Shown piece by piece: positions 17,502 to 26,714 of a DNA stretch of 30,699 nucleotides. Numbering within the stretch: position 1 is the first letter of the stretch; each line of letters begins with the position of its first letter. This stretch comes from UKL13-2 sp964417885. GTDB lineage: Bacteria; Pseudomonadota; Gammaproteobacteria; Burkholderiales; Usitatibacteraceae. A model generated the notes under the pieces. That model was not told the origin of the DNA. It worked only from the letters and a program-made list of their open reading frames with translations, and did not search any database. The DNA lies in assembly GCA_964417885.1 (NCBI GenBank), contig CAYQKN010000037.1, positions 1-30,699 on the forward strand. The letters are read 5' to 3'. The position numbers were made by a program, and so were the translations under genes.

Positions 17502-18299
17502 CTACTTCGCCGGCGGCAGCTTGCCTGCCAGCGCGCTGTCCAGCTGGGCCGCGAATGCCGCGTCGTTCACGTCGCGTCGTGCCTCGGCCGCGATGCGCGC
17601 CGCCTCCTTGGGCTTGTCGTTCAATACCAGCAACGCCACCAGGATGCTCGACTCGCGCGTGAAGCTGTCGCGGATCACCGGCAAGGCGTCCCTGATCGGC
17701 TGGTTGCCCTGGGCCGCCATGTCCGAATACTGGCGCCAGCTCTGACGCAGGTTGGCAAACACGGCATCGGCATCGACATACTTGGCGCACAGCTTGTACT
17801 GGCCGGCGGCCAGCAGCGCCTCCTGGGCATGGTGGTAGACCCGCTGCGCCCGCTCGGGGTGGCTGGCGTCCAGTTTCTGGAACAGCTGGACCGTGCGCGG
17901 CAATTCACCAAGGCTTTTATTCAGCGCCATGGCATCGATGAACCAGTGCTCCGTGTCGGTTTTCTCCAGCGCCTGCTGCTCGGCCTGGTCGCGCGCGGTG
18001 ACCAGCAAGGCGCGTGCCGGCGGGTAGTCGCCGGCCAGTGTCGTCAGTTCGGCAAGTCCGGCGCCCAGCCACAGCGGATGCTGGGCGGCACCGGCCTGGT
18101 GGACATAGCCGTGCATCCAGGTGTGCTTCAGCAGCGCGACTTCGACGCGCTTGGCATGCCGGTCGACCGTCGCATCGACCAGGATCGTGGTCATGTCCGG
18201 ATTCGCCGGCGCGGTCCAGGTGGTCGGATTGCAGGCGCACAACAGGCAGACGGTCAGGCTTGCGATGGCGGTGGAACAGGCGCGGTGGCGAAAAGTCAT
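17502..18299 (-). CDS. Hypothetical lipoprotein with TPR-like helices
   Basis: 265 aa, not a family I recognise by name. The N-terminus MTFRHRACSTAIASLTVCLL is a signal sequence ending in CAC, so lipidation at Cys23 is plausible. The rest is alpha-helical with repeating A-x-x-L/Y patterns (for example AGDYPPARALLVTARDQAEQ and RAQRVYHHAQEALLAAGQY), suggesting tetratricopeptide-like repeats and a scaffold role in the envelope. A GTG at 18329 is an alternative start 30 bases upstream; ATG 18299 gives the better signal peptide. It lies 110 bp after the stop of the membrane-fusion gene on the same strand and may be a late member of that operon. It is convergent with the helicase. Confidence 0.7.
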   Translation of the reverse strand: MTFRHRACSTAIASLTVCLLCACNPTTWTAPANPDMTTILVDATVDRHAKRVEVALLKHTWMHGYVHQAGAAQHPLWLGAGLAELTTLAGDYPPARALLVTARDQAEQQALEKTDTEHWFIDAMALNKSLGELPRTVQLFQKLDASHPERAQRVYHHAQEALLAAGQYKLCAKYVDADAVFANLRQSWRQYSDMAAQGNQPIRDALPVIRDSFTRESSILVALLVLNDKPKEAARIAAEARRDVNDAAFAAQLDSALAGKLPPAK

Positions 18300-18409
18300 G
18301 AATGCGGCTCGAAGGTTGTCGGAACCCACGGATACTGGACGAGGTGCCGGCGCGAGTCAATGCGCGCAGCCATGGCGCGGGCGAGCGGCACGGCTGCGCC
18401 GGCCTAGGC

Positions 18410-19639
18410 CTAGCCGTCGCGTGCCACCACCCGAATTCCGTCGGCCAATGCGTTGCCCGGGAACCGCACCACCCGTTCGCCGGCGCGGACGCCGTCCAGC
18501 ACCTGGGCCTGGGTGGCGTTGCGCTGACCGATGCTGACCTTGCGTTCGCGCGCCTTGCCGTCTTCCACCACGAACAGGTGCCAGGCCTCGCCGACGCGAA
18601 ACAGGCTGCTGGCCGGCACCATGACGGTGTCCGCCGCCGACCAGACCACGATGCGTACTTCGGCGCGATAGCCGTCGCCCAGTCCGTCGGCCGGGCTGAG
18701 CGGATCGATCGGGTCACCGATGATGTTGACGCGCTGTTCCTCGATGCCCAGTGCGGAGACCTTGGTGAACGCCTCCGGTTCGACCGTGCGCACCGTCGCG
18801 CGCAGGGTCTTGCCGCCGCCCCACTGCTCCAGGCGCATCTCGGCGCCGGGGCGGACCTTGACCGCGTCGGCCGACAGGACATCGACCAGCACCTCGAACC
18901 GCGACGGATCGCCGATGGTGACCAGCGGCGTGCCGGCGGCGACCGTGCGGGCGCTCTTTTCGTGGATCCGCAGCACCTGGCCGTCGACCGCCGCCACCAG
19001 TTCCACGCTGCGCCGCTCGCCGCCCGCGGCCACCGGCAACGCGGCCTGCATCGCCTTCACGTCGGCATGCGCCGCTTCCTCGCGCGCTTTTGCCGCGCGC
19101 AGTTCCGCGCGGCCGTTGACATCGGCATTGCGGGCGCGATCGACCGCTTGCGGCGACATGAAGCCCTGTGCCACCAGTTTTTCCAGCCGCGCCAGTTCGC
19201 CGGCCGCCAGCTTCTGGTCGGATGCCGCCCGCTGTACGCCCAGGGTGGCGGCACGGGCCAGCGCGCGTGCCGCGTCCAGCCGCGCCTGCGCTTCCTCGCG
19301 CTGCCGCGCGTCGAGCGCCAGCGGCCGCAGCAGCGCCACCCGCTGCCCCTTGCGCACGCGGTCGCCGTCATGCAGTTCGATCCGTTCCAGTTCGGCCGCC
19401 ACCGGCGCCGCAATGACATACCGGTCGTGCACCCGAAGCTGGCCCTGGTTGTCGACCGTCACCTGCATCGGCCCGCTCAGTACCGGGCTGATTTCGGTTT
19501 CGACCGGTGCTGGCCGCATCATCCACCACAGCAGCAGGGCTGCTGCCGCGGCGGCCAGCAGGGTCACGCTCCATTTCACGCGTTGCGCGGCAAAGCGTGC
19601 CGGCAGGCCGCGAGGGTTCGGGGGGTTCGATGCCGTCAT
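18410..19639 (-). CDS. Periplasmic adaptor (membrane fusion protein) of an ABC efflux system
   Basis: 409 aa HlyD/MacA-type adaptor linking an inner-membrane ABC transporter to the cell envelope. A single N-terminal membrane anchor (about 21-43) is followed by a lipoyl half (VAAELERIELHDGDRVRKGQ), a long alpha-hairpin (about 100-205, rich in A, E, R and K), the second lipoyl half (VAAVDGQVLRIHEKS) and a beta-barrel (about 245-340). The start ATG lies 9 bp after the permease stop, so it is the third gene of the ATPase-permease-adaptor operon. No outer-membrane factor gene is present; a TolC-like partner elsewhere would be needed if this is a tripartite pump. Confidence 0.87.
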   Translation of the reverse strand: MTASNPPNPRGLPARFAAQRVKWSVTLLAAAAAALLLWWMMRPAPVETEISPVLSGPMQVTVDNQGQLRVHDRYVIAAPVAAELERIELHDGDRVRKGQRVALLRPLALDARQREEAQARLDAARALARAATLGVQRAASDQKLAAGELARLEKLVAQGFMSPQAVDRARNADVNGRAELRAAKAREEAAHADVKAMQAALPVAAGGERRSVELVAAVDGQVLRIHEKSARTVAAGTPLVTIGDPSRFEVLVDVLSADAVKVRPGAEMRLEQWGGGKTLRATVRTVEPEAFTKVSALGIEEQRVNIIGDPIDPLSPADGLGDGYRAEVRIVVWSAADTVMVPASSLFRVGEAWHLFVVEDGKARERKVSIGQRNATQAQVLDGVRAGERVVRFPGNALADGIRVVARDG

Positions 19640-19648
19640 ATCACCATC

Positions 19649-22017
19649 CTATTCGCGCGTCTTGAGAACTTCAATCAGGTCGAGGCGCTGCACCTTGCGC
19701 CATACCAGCAGGGCGGACGCCACCGCCGCCAGCAGCACCACACCGACCGAGAGGCCAATGGTCCGGGCGCTGACCACCACCGGCAGGCGGAACAGGTCGG
19801 TGGAAAACAGCACGCTCAGCCACAGCATCAGCAGGTAACCGAGCGCCACGCCCAGCGGCAGCGCCACCAGCGTCACCAGTGCCTGCTGGCCCAGCAGCAG
19901 CCGTCCCACCGCGCCGCGCGAGAAACCGAGGATGCGCAGGCTGGCCAGTTCGACCGCGCGTTCCGACAGCGCGATGCGCGCCGAGTTGTAGATCACACCG
20001 GCGGCGATGGCGCAGGCGAACAGCATCAGGATGGCGGTGCTCATGGTCAGGTTTTCGGCCACGGTCCGGATGAAGCTCTGCAGCATGTTCTCGCGCAGGA
20101 ACACGCTGGCGATGCCGGGCGTGGTCTTCAGTTGCCGGTACAGCGGGGCGCGCTCAAGCGGGTCGATTGCCAGGAAGGCGCCGCTGATCGCCTCGCTGTC
20201 GCGCATCGCCACCGCCATCGCCCGCGCATCCATGTAGGCCGAGGTGCCGATCATTTCGTCGACGATGCGCGTCACCTCGACCTCGGCGGTGACGCGGCGG
20301 CCGTCGAGGAATTCCACCGAAACCTGGTCGCCGAGGGTTGCGCCGAGCACCTTGGCCAGCTGGCGTGTCAGCACCAGGCCGCGGTCCGGCAGCAGCACCG
20401 GTCGCTCCTGCTGGTCGAGGATCTGCCGCAGCTGGTGCCCCGGATACAGGCCGGTGATCGCGGTGCGCTTTTCGCGATGACGGAACTTGAGCTTGACCGC
20501 GGCGGCACGGAACGGCTCGACCCGCAGCACGCCCGGCATCGCGGCGATGCTGTGCACCGCACCGGTGTCCTTCAGCTCGTTGAAGGCGAGGGTGATGTCG
20601 TCCCGCTGCGCGGTGCGGAAGGTGACGCGGATGATTTCGTCCAGCGCGTCGTAGGAGTAGCGGCCGATCATGATCAGCGACAGCGACAGCGCGATGCCCA
20701 GCACCGACAGCGCGGTCTTGAGCGGCTTGCGCGTCAGGTCGCGCAGCACCATGCGCAGTGCCACCGGCACCATGGCCATCAGGCCGGCGCGCTGTAGCGC
20801 ACCGTGCGCATAGCGTACCGGCGCCTCGGCGCGCAGGCCCTCGGCCGGTGACAGCTTCAGCACCCGGCGTATCGCCAGGATCGAGCCGACACAGGCGGCG
20901 GCGGCCGCGATCGCCACCGCCGCCAGCGTGGTGGAGAGCGAAAGCGAGAATGCCAGTTGCGGCAGGTGAAAAAAATTGGTGTACAGCTCTGCCAGGCCGG
21001 CGCCCAGCCATGCGCCCAGCGCGATCCCGGCCACACCGCCGGTGAACACCGCCGCCAGCGCGAACTTGAGATAGAACAGGCCGATGCTGGAATCAGCGTA
21101 ACCGAAGCTTTTCAGCAGCGCGATCTGGCCGCGCTGGAGCGCGGTCAGCCGCAGCAGCACGTTGTGGATCAGGAACGCGGCGACCGCGAGGAAGATCGCC
21201 GGCAGCACGTTGGCGGTGACGCGGTCCTGCGCGATCTCGTCGGACAGCATGCGATGCGACGACTGGTATTCGCGGCCGTAGGCGCCGAGGCAGCCGTACG
21301 GCGCAAGCACCCGGTCCAGCGTCTCGATCACCACCTGCTCGCTGGCATGCGGCGCCAGCGTGATGGCCAGGTCGTTGAATGCATCGCGCAGGCCCATGGT
21401 GCCGGCCAGCGCACGGTACTCCATCCAGGCGATGCCGAAGCGGCGATTGTCCGGGAAGGTGTCGCCGCGTGCTTCGTTGACGAACTCCGGTGAGATGGCG
21501 ATACCGACAATGTTGAGGCGCTCGCGGCGGCCATTGATGACGGCATGGAATGTATCGCCCGGCTGGAGCTGGTTGGCGGTGGCGAAGGCCTCGCTGACCA
21601 GCACCTCGTTGCGCGCACCGGGCTCGATGTAGCGGCCGCGGCGCACCTCGATCCGGTTGAGTCCGCTGCGGTAGGTGGCGGGGATCGAGACCAGGCGAGT
21701 GGTGGCGGGTTCATCGAGGCCGGGGATGTCCGCCATGGCATCGAACACCACGCGGCCCTCGGCGTCGGCCACGCCGGGAATTTCGCGCAGGCGCGACAGC
21801 AGCGTCAGTGGCGCGCGCTTGACACTCGCGAACACGTCGGCGAATCGGCCGTTGTCGTAATAGCTGGCCTGTGCCCGCACCAGCGCCTCGTAGGAGCCGC
21901 GCATTGTCACCAGTGTGGCGATGCCGCACATCGCCACGATTGCCACCGCCAGCACCTGGCCGCGCATCCGCCACAGGTCGCCCAGCAGCTTGCGGTCCAG
22001 GGTGTTGCCGCGGCGAG

Positions 22018-22021
<4 letters not shown>
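19649..22021 (-). CDS. ABC transporter permease with two FtsX domains (MacB/LolE-like superfamily)
   Basis: 790 aa inner-membrane protein. A first helix near residues 20-40 is followed by an extracytoplasmic MacB-PCD-like domain, an FtsX core of three helices (about 270-400), a further helix, a second periplasmic domain and a second FtsX core at the C-terminus ending in LVWRKVQRLDLIEVLKTRE. The open frame runs upstream to 22237, but that part lies within the ATPase gene. GTG 22021 overlaps the ATPase stop as GTGA, the usual coupling arrangement, and starts just before the first helix. Two-FtsX permeases act in mechanotransmission or in lipoprotein and lipid export; the substrate is not evident. 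Confidence 0.88.
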
Positions 22022-22776
<755 letters not shown>

Positions 22777-23141
22777 GCGTTTCGGTTCGGCAGGTCTGAA
22801 TCCGCTGGCGGCGGGGGCCGCTGCGGGTATTTATCATGCTACGGCACATTTGCACCGTGACCTTGATGATCCTCAACCACCGGGCAGACGCCGGGCGGGT
22901 CGATGCGCGTCGCGCCGCAGCGGCGGTTCCCGGCGATGCATTGGCGAACAAACTCCAGCACCGGCGCGGTTCCCGGACGCAAAATGCCTGCGAAGCCGCG
23001 CCAATGCTGGTGTTTGACCAGCCGAATCCTTGCGCAGCGCGCCATCCTGGCGAAACGCCAGCCGGCTACCGCGCGCCGGAATTAGCCGCTTTTGTGGCGG
23101 CGCACACAAATTCATTCGCGCTTCGAAAGCGCGGGCATAAT
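22777..23141. other. 365-bp intergenic region between divergent ABC operon and sensor cyclase
   Basis: It holds palindromic repeat copy 3 (22950-23015) and a short hairpin CGCGCTT/AAGCGCG (23117-23123 and 23127-23133) followed by CATAAT (23136-23141), which could be a -10 element or chance. The plus-strand frame is open from ATG 22836 through the repeat, but no domain is encoded before 23142. No clear promoter pair was found for either gene. Confidence 0.6.
22950..23015 (+). repeat. 66-bp palindromic repeat, copy 3
   Basis: Arms AAACTCCAGCACCGGCGCGG... (22950-22973) and ...GCCGCGCCAATGCTGGTGTTT (22992-23015) have a few mismatches; the centre (22974-22991) keeps AAAATG and CTG in the same place as copies 1 and 2. 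It is the most diverged of the three. It lies in the upstream region of the sensor cyclase gene, unlike copies 1 and 2, which are between convergent gene ends. Confidence 0.82.
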
Positions 23142-26100
23142 GTGGCCGTGCTGAATACTCCACTCACCTATTTTCGCCTTTCGCGCGGCCCGTTCGCTGC
23201 TGCTGCGCGGCTGGCGGCATGCCTTTGTCTGCTGGCCGCCGCGCCTGCGCTGGCGCTGGATGCGAAAAAGCCGCTGAGCGACCTGATGCACCAGTCCTGG
23301 TCGGTCGATGACGGCCTGCCGCACAGCACCGTGCGCGCGGTGGCGCAAACCAGCGACGGCTATCTCTGGTTTGCCACCCACGAGGGTGCTGCGCGGTTCG
23401 ACGGCTCGTCGTTCACGGTTTTCAATAGCGAGAACGCACCGGCACTGGCCGGCAACGGCGTGGCCTCGCTGCTGACGGCGCGCGACGGCAGCCTGATCCT
23501 GGGCCTGCGCGATACCGGGCTGGCACGATTTACCCGCGGCAAGTTCGAGACCCTGAATCCCAACGGCGACGTGCCGGCCGGCACCGTCTATCACCTGGCG
23601 GAGGAGGCCGACGGCACCATCTGGGCCGCCATTGCCACCACCGGCCTGATCCGGATCACGCCCGGCAAGGTGCAACTGTTCACCACTGCCGACGGCTTGC
23701 CCGCCAACAGCATCAGTGCGCTGCGTTTGCTGGCCAATGGCGAGTTGCTGATCGGCACCCACAACGGGCTCGCTGTCCGGCGTGACGGCAAGTTCATCCG
23801 CAATCCGACTGCCAGTTGGCTGGATGGCGCGAGCATCGCCGCGATTGCCGAGGATCGCGACCGGCGCTTGTGGGTGGCGACCAACGGCCAGGGGATTGCC
23901 GTGCGCGAGGGCAGCCTGATCCGCCGTTTCGCCCAGCGCGAGGGTCTGATGACCGAGGCACTGACGCGCATTACGGTGGATCGCAACGGCGGGGTCTGGG
24001 TCGGATCGCTGGAAGGCATCTACCGCCTCACCGGCGAGCGCTTTGAGCGCTTCGCCACGCCGGACGGCTTTACCAACAACTATGTGCGCGATATTTTCGA
24101 GGACAGCGAAGGCAGCGTCTGGATCGGCACTGACAGCGGCATCAACCGGTTTCGCGATGCCACCATCACCACCTGGGGCATTCGCAAGGGACTGACCGAG
24201 GAATTTGCCCGCGCCGTCCTGGAAGACCGCAAGGGACGCGTCTGGGTGGCGACCTCGGACGGCCTGTTCGCCATCACCGCCACCACGGTAAAGCATTATG
24301 GCCGTGAGCAGGGGCTGGTCAGCGGCGCGGTGCTGTCGCTGGCCGAGGATGCGGGCGGCACGCTCTGGGTCGGCACCAATGGCGGCGGCATCCACCGGCT
24401 GGTCGGCGACCGGTTCGACGTGCAGTCGGACGAACTGGGTATCGCCGTGGTGCCGGTGCGGGCCATCCTGCCGGCGCGCGACGGCACGCTTTGGGTTGGC
24501 ACCAGTACCGGGCTGGTGCGCGGGTCGTGGAAAAAGCCGGTGCCGCCGCGGGTGATGCGACTCGGCGACGGCCTGCCAAGCGACCAGGTCAGCGCCCTGT
24601 ACGAAGACCGCAGCGGCAGGCTGTGGGTCGGCACCCGCGGGGGCCTCGGTGTCATGGAAGCCGGCACCGATACCATCACCACTGCCGGGCTCGGTATCGA
24701 TGGCACCGTGCTGGCCATCAATGGCGACACCGAAAACCGGGTCTGGATCAGCACCGGCAACGGCATCGCTTTCGTCCGCTCGACCGCTTCCGGCCACCAG
24801 GTGCGCAAGCTGCTGCCGTCCGAGGGACTGCCGGCCCAGGCCTACTTCAGCGCCATCGACGACCTGGCCGGCCACATCTGGACCTGCGGCAACCGCGGCA
24901 TGATCAAGATCGCCAAGTCGCAGCTCGATGAACTGCTCGCCGGCAAGCGGCAAAAGATCGAACCGTCTTTTTATGGCCGCGCCGAAGGCATGGCAACCGC
25001 GCAATGCAACGGCGCGTCGCAACCGGCGGGCTGGCGCGCGCGCGATGGCCGGCTGATGTTTCCCACCGCCCGCGGCGTGGCCGTCGCCGAACCCGGGCGC
25101 GAGGCGGCGCGCGACCTGCGCGCCCCGCCGGTCCATATCAAGGACGTGCTGATCGACACCGAGCGCATCACGCTTGGCGTCGACCGGCGGATCGAGATTC
25201 CGCCCGGCAAGCACCGGGTGGAAATCTCCTACGTCGGCCTGAGCATGGCCGACCCGGAAAAAGTCCGCTACCGCTACCAGTTGCAGGGCTTTGATCCGGA
25301 CTGGGTCGAGGCCGGCCGCGAGGCAAAGGCGGTGTACACCAACATTACCCCGGGCCAGTACCAGTTCCAGGTGATCACGTCGCGCCAGGGCGGTCCCTGG
25401 AGCACCCAGGGCGCGACCCTGACGGTCGAGCAGCGGCCGCAGGTTTATGAGACGGCCTGGTTTCGCATCGCGGCATCGCTGTTGATCATATTCGCCGGGC
25501 TGGCGGTCTATCGCGGCCGGATCGCCCAGCTCAATGCGCAGGGCCGCCTGCTGCAGCAGATGGTGGACGAGCGCACCCAGGCGCTGGAGAAGGAAAAGCA
25601 GAAGCTCGAATCGGCAAACAATGAAAAGGCCCACCTGCTGATCCAGGTTGCCGACGCCGCCAAGGCCTATGAAAAACTGTCCAAGGAAGACAGCCTGACG
25701 GGGCTGTCCAACCGCCGCGAGCTGGATCGTTTCCTGGCCACCGAGTTCGAGCGGGCGGTGCGCGCGCGCCGGCCGCTGACGGTGGCGTTGGCAGATCTCG
25801 ATTACTTCAAGAAGATCAACGATTTGCACTCGCATGCGGTGGGCGACGAGGTGTTGCGTGAAGTCGCGCAGATCCTGCGTGCGGGCTGCCGCAGCATCGA
25901 TATGGTCGGCCGCTACGGCGGCGAGGAGTTCCTGCTGGTGCTGCCGGAAACCGGCATCGAGGACGCCACGCAAATTTGCGAACGCCTGCGGGTCGCCATC
26001 GAAAGCCACGACTGGTCCGGCAAGGGCACCGGCCTGCGCGTGACGATGAGCTTCGGCCTGGCTGCGCTGGCCGACGAGCCGACCCATGAGCGCCTGCTGG

Positions 26101-26162
26101 CCATCGCCGACCAGCGCCTGTATGCCGCCAAGGAAGCCGGGCGCAACCGCATCGTCGCCTGA
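23142..26162 (+). CDS. Beta-propeller sensor diguanylate cyclase (Reg_prop / Y_Y_Y / GGDEF)
   Basis: About 1006 aa. A signal peptide (to about residue 39, ending PALALD) is followed by a periplasmic sensor built from many two-component-regulator propeller repeats (motif W-V/I-G/A-T-x-x-G-hydrophobic, as in LWFATHEGAARFDG and VWIGTDSGINRF; about 45-660), then a Y_Y_Y domain (about 665-765), one transmembrane helix (about 775-795), a coiled coil and a GGDEF domain. The active site is GGEEF (926-930), with an RSID I-site 5 residues before it, so it should make c-di-GMP with product inhibition. It reads directly from sensor to cyclase, with no kinase or receiver domain. The start is uncertain: GTG 23142 (others 23148 and 23094) precedes the signal peptide, and none has a clear ribosome binding site. 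ATG 22836 would translate the repeat. Confidence 0.88.
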   Translation: MAVLNTPLTYFRLSRGPFAAAARLAACLCLLAAAPALALDAKKPLSDLMHQSWSVDDGLPHSTVRAVAQTSDGYLWFATHEGAARFDGSSFTVFNSENAPALAGNGVASLLTARDGSLILGLRDTGLARFTRGKFETLNPNGDVPAGTVYHLAEEADGTIWAAIATTGLIRITPGKVQLFTTADGLPANSISALRLLANGELLIGTHNGLAVRRDGKFIRNPTASWLDGASIAAIAEDRDRRLWVATNGQGIAVREGSLIRRFAQREGLMTEALTRITVDRNGGVWVGSLEGIYRLTGERFERFATPDGFTNNYVRDIFEDSEGSVWIGTDSGINRFRDATITTWGIRKGLTEEFARAVLEDRKGRVWVATSDGLFAITATTVKHYGREQGLVSGAVLSLAEDAGGTLWVGTNGGGIHRLVGDRFDVQSDELGIAVVPVRAILPARDGTLWVGTSTGLVRGSWKKPVPPRVMRLGDGLPSDQVSALYEDRSGRLWVGTRGGLGVMEAGTDTITTAGLGIDGTVLAINGDTENRVWISTGNGIAFVRSTASGHQVRKLLPSEGLPAQAYFSAIDDLAGHIWTCGNRGMIKIAKSQLDELLAGKRQKIEPSFYGRAEGMATAQCNGASQPAGWRARDGRLMFPTARGVAVAEPGREAARDLRAPPVHIKDVLIDTERITLGVDRRIEIPPGKHRVEISYVGLSMADPEKVRYRYQLQGFDPDWVEAGREAKAVYTNITPGQYQFQVITSRQGGPWSTQGATLTVEQRPQVYETAWFRIAASLLIIFAGLAVYRGRIAQLNAQGRLLQQMVDERTQALEKEKQKLESANNEKAHLLIQVADAAKAYEKLSKEDSLTGLSNRRELDRFLATEFERAVRARRPLTVALADLDYFKKINDLHSHAVGDEVLREVAQILRAGCRSIDMVGRYGGEEFLLVLPETGIEDATQICERLRVAIESHDWSGKGTGLRVTMSFGLAALADEPTHERLLAIADQRLYAAKEAGRNRIVA

Positions 26163-26196
26163 TCGCAGATCCTGTCGGCGGCGACGCCGGAAATGA

Positions 26197-26224
26197 CAAA
26201 GGGCGCACCGCGGTGCGCCCTTTG
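26197..26224. terminator. Perfect palindrome, probable bidirectional terminator
   Basis: CAAAGGGCGCACCG (26197-26210) is followed directly by its exact reverse complement (26211-26224), giving a 14-bp stem minus the turn. It lies between the convergent cyclase and psiF genes, with short A and T runs inside the base of the stem. Confidence 0.75.
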
Positions 26225-26241
26225 CGTTGCGGTGCCGCTGG

Positions 26242-26535
26242 TTACTTGCTGAGGCACTCTTTCATGAAGGCCTTGCGCTCATCGCCCTTCTTGTCCTTGG
26301 CGTCGGCGTTGCAGGTTTTCATCTTGTTCTGCTGCGCGGTTTTGGCGTCGGATTCCTTTTTCAGGCATTCCTTCATGAACGCCTTGCGCTCATCGCCTTT
26401 CTTGTCGCCGGCGTCCTTGTTGCAGGCGCCCATCTTGGTTTGCTGCGCGGTCTTTGCCGGGGCCGGGTCGGCGGCAACGGCAGAGCCGGCGGCAAACGGC
26501 AGGGCGACAATCAGGGCTGCGATCAGTTTTTTCAT
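26242..26535 (-). CDS. psiF: PsiF repeat family periplasmic protein
   Basis: 97 aa. The signal peptide MKKLIAALIVALPFAAGSAVAA is followed by two near-identical PsiF repeats, each with K-T-A-Q-Q-x-K-M-x-x-C-N and KKGDERKAFMKECL. Each repeat has two cysteines, which probably form a disulphide within the repeat. PsiF was named in E. coli as phosphate-starvation inducible; the molecular role of the family is unknown. ATG 26535 has AGGAG upstream (CCAGGAGAATCAC) and begins the signal peptide. A frame extension to 26616 lacks such support. No Pho box was recognised in the 179-bp upstream gap. Confidence 0.9.
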   Translation of the reverse strand: MKKLIAALIVALPFAAGSAVAADPAPAKTAQQTKMGACNKDAGDKKGDERKAFMKECLKKESDAKTAQQNKMKTCNADAKDKKGDERKAFMKECLSK

Positions 26536-26714
26536 GTGATTCTCCTGGATGATTTGAGTGAGTAACGGTGCATGGCGCTGGCCACCGTCGCTACACAACG
26601 CCGGGGTTGTCGCCACCCAGCAAACGGGCCAGGCGGCGCCGGGGTTGACCGCTGCGGCGAAAACTGTCGACGCCGATCGGTTTGGCGCCGGCGTTGCCGG
26701 CCGGTAGCGCCATA

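Noticed and set aside
18399..18413. Palindrome GGCCTAGGCC around the adaptor stop codon
   Set aside because: Ten bases, no loop and no T tract; it is expected often enough by chance in GC-rich DNA.
18302..20797. 831-codon plus-strand open frame over the adaptor and permease genes
   Set aside because: Same signature of an antisense shadow: His/Arg/Gln-rich, no motif, and the minus strand encodes clear ABC transporter proteins.
22836..23141. 102-codon N-terminal extension of the sensor cyclase from ATG 22836
   Set aside because: It would translate palindromic repeat copy 3 and place the signal peptide about 100 residues inside the protein.
23112..26087. 991-codon open frame antisense to the sensor cyclase
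   Set aside because: Its product is low-complexity (Q, A, G, R, H rich) with no domain, while the opposite strand has a complete signal peptide, propeller, Y_Y_Y and GGDEF. It is a product of high GC and codon bias.
26536..26714. Pho box or small gene upstream of psiF
   Set aside because: No CTGTCAT-type direct repeats and no short frame with a ribosome binding site that I could support.
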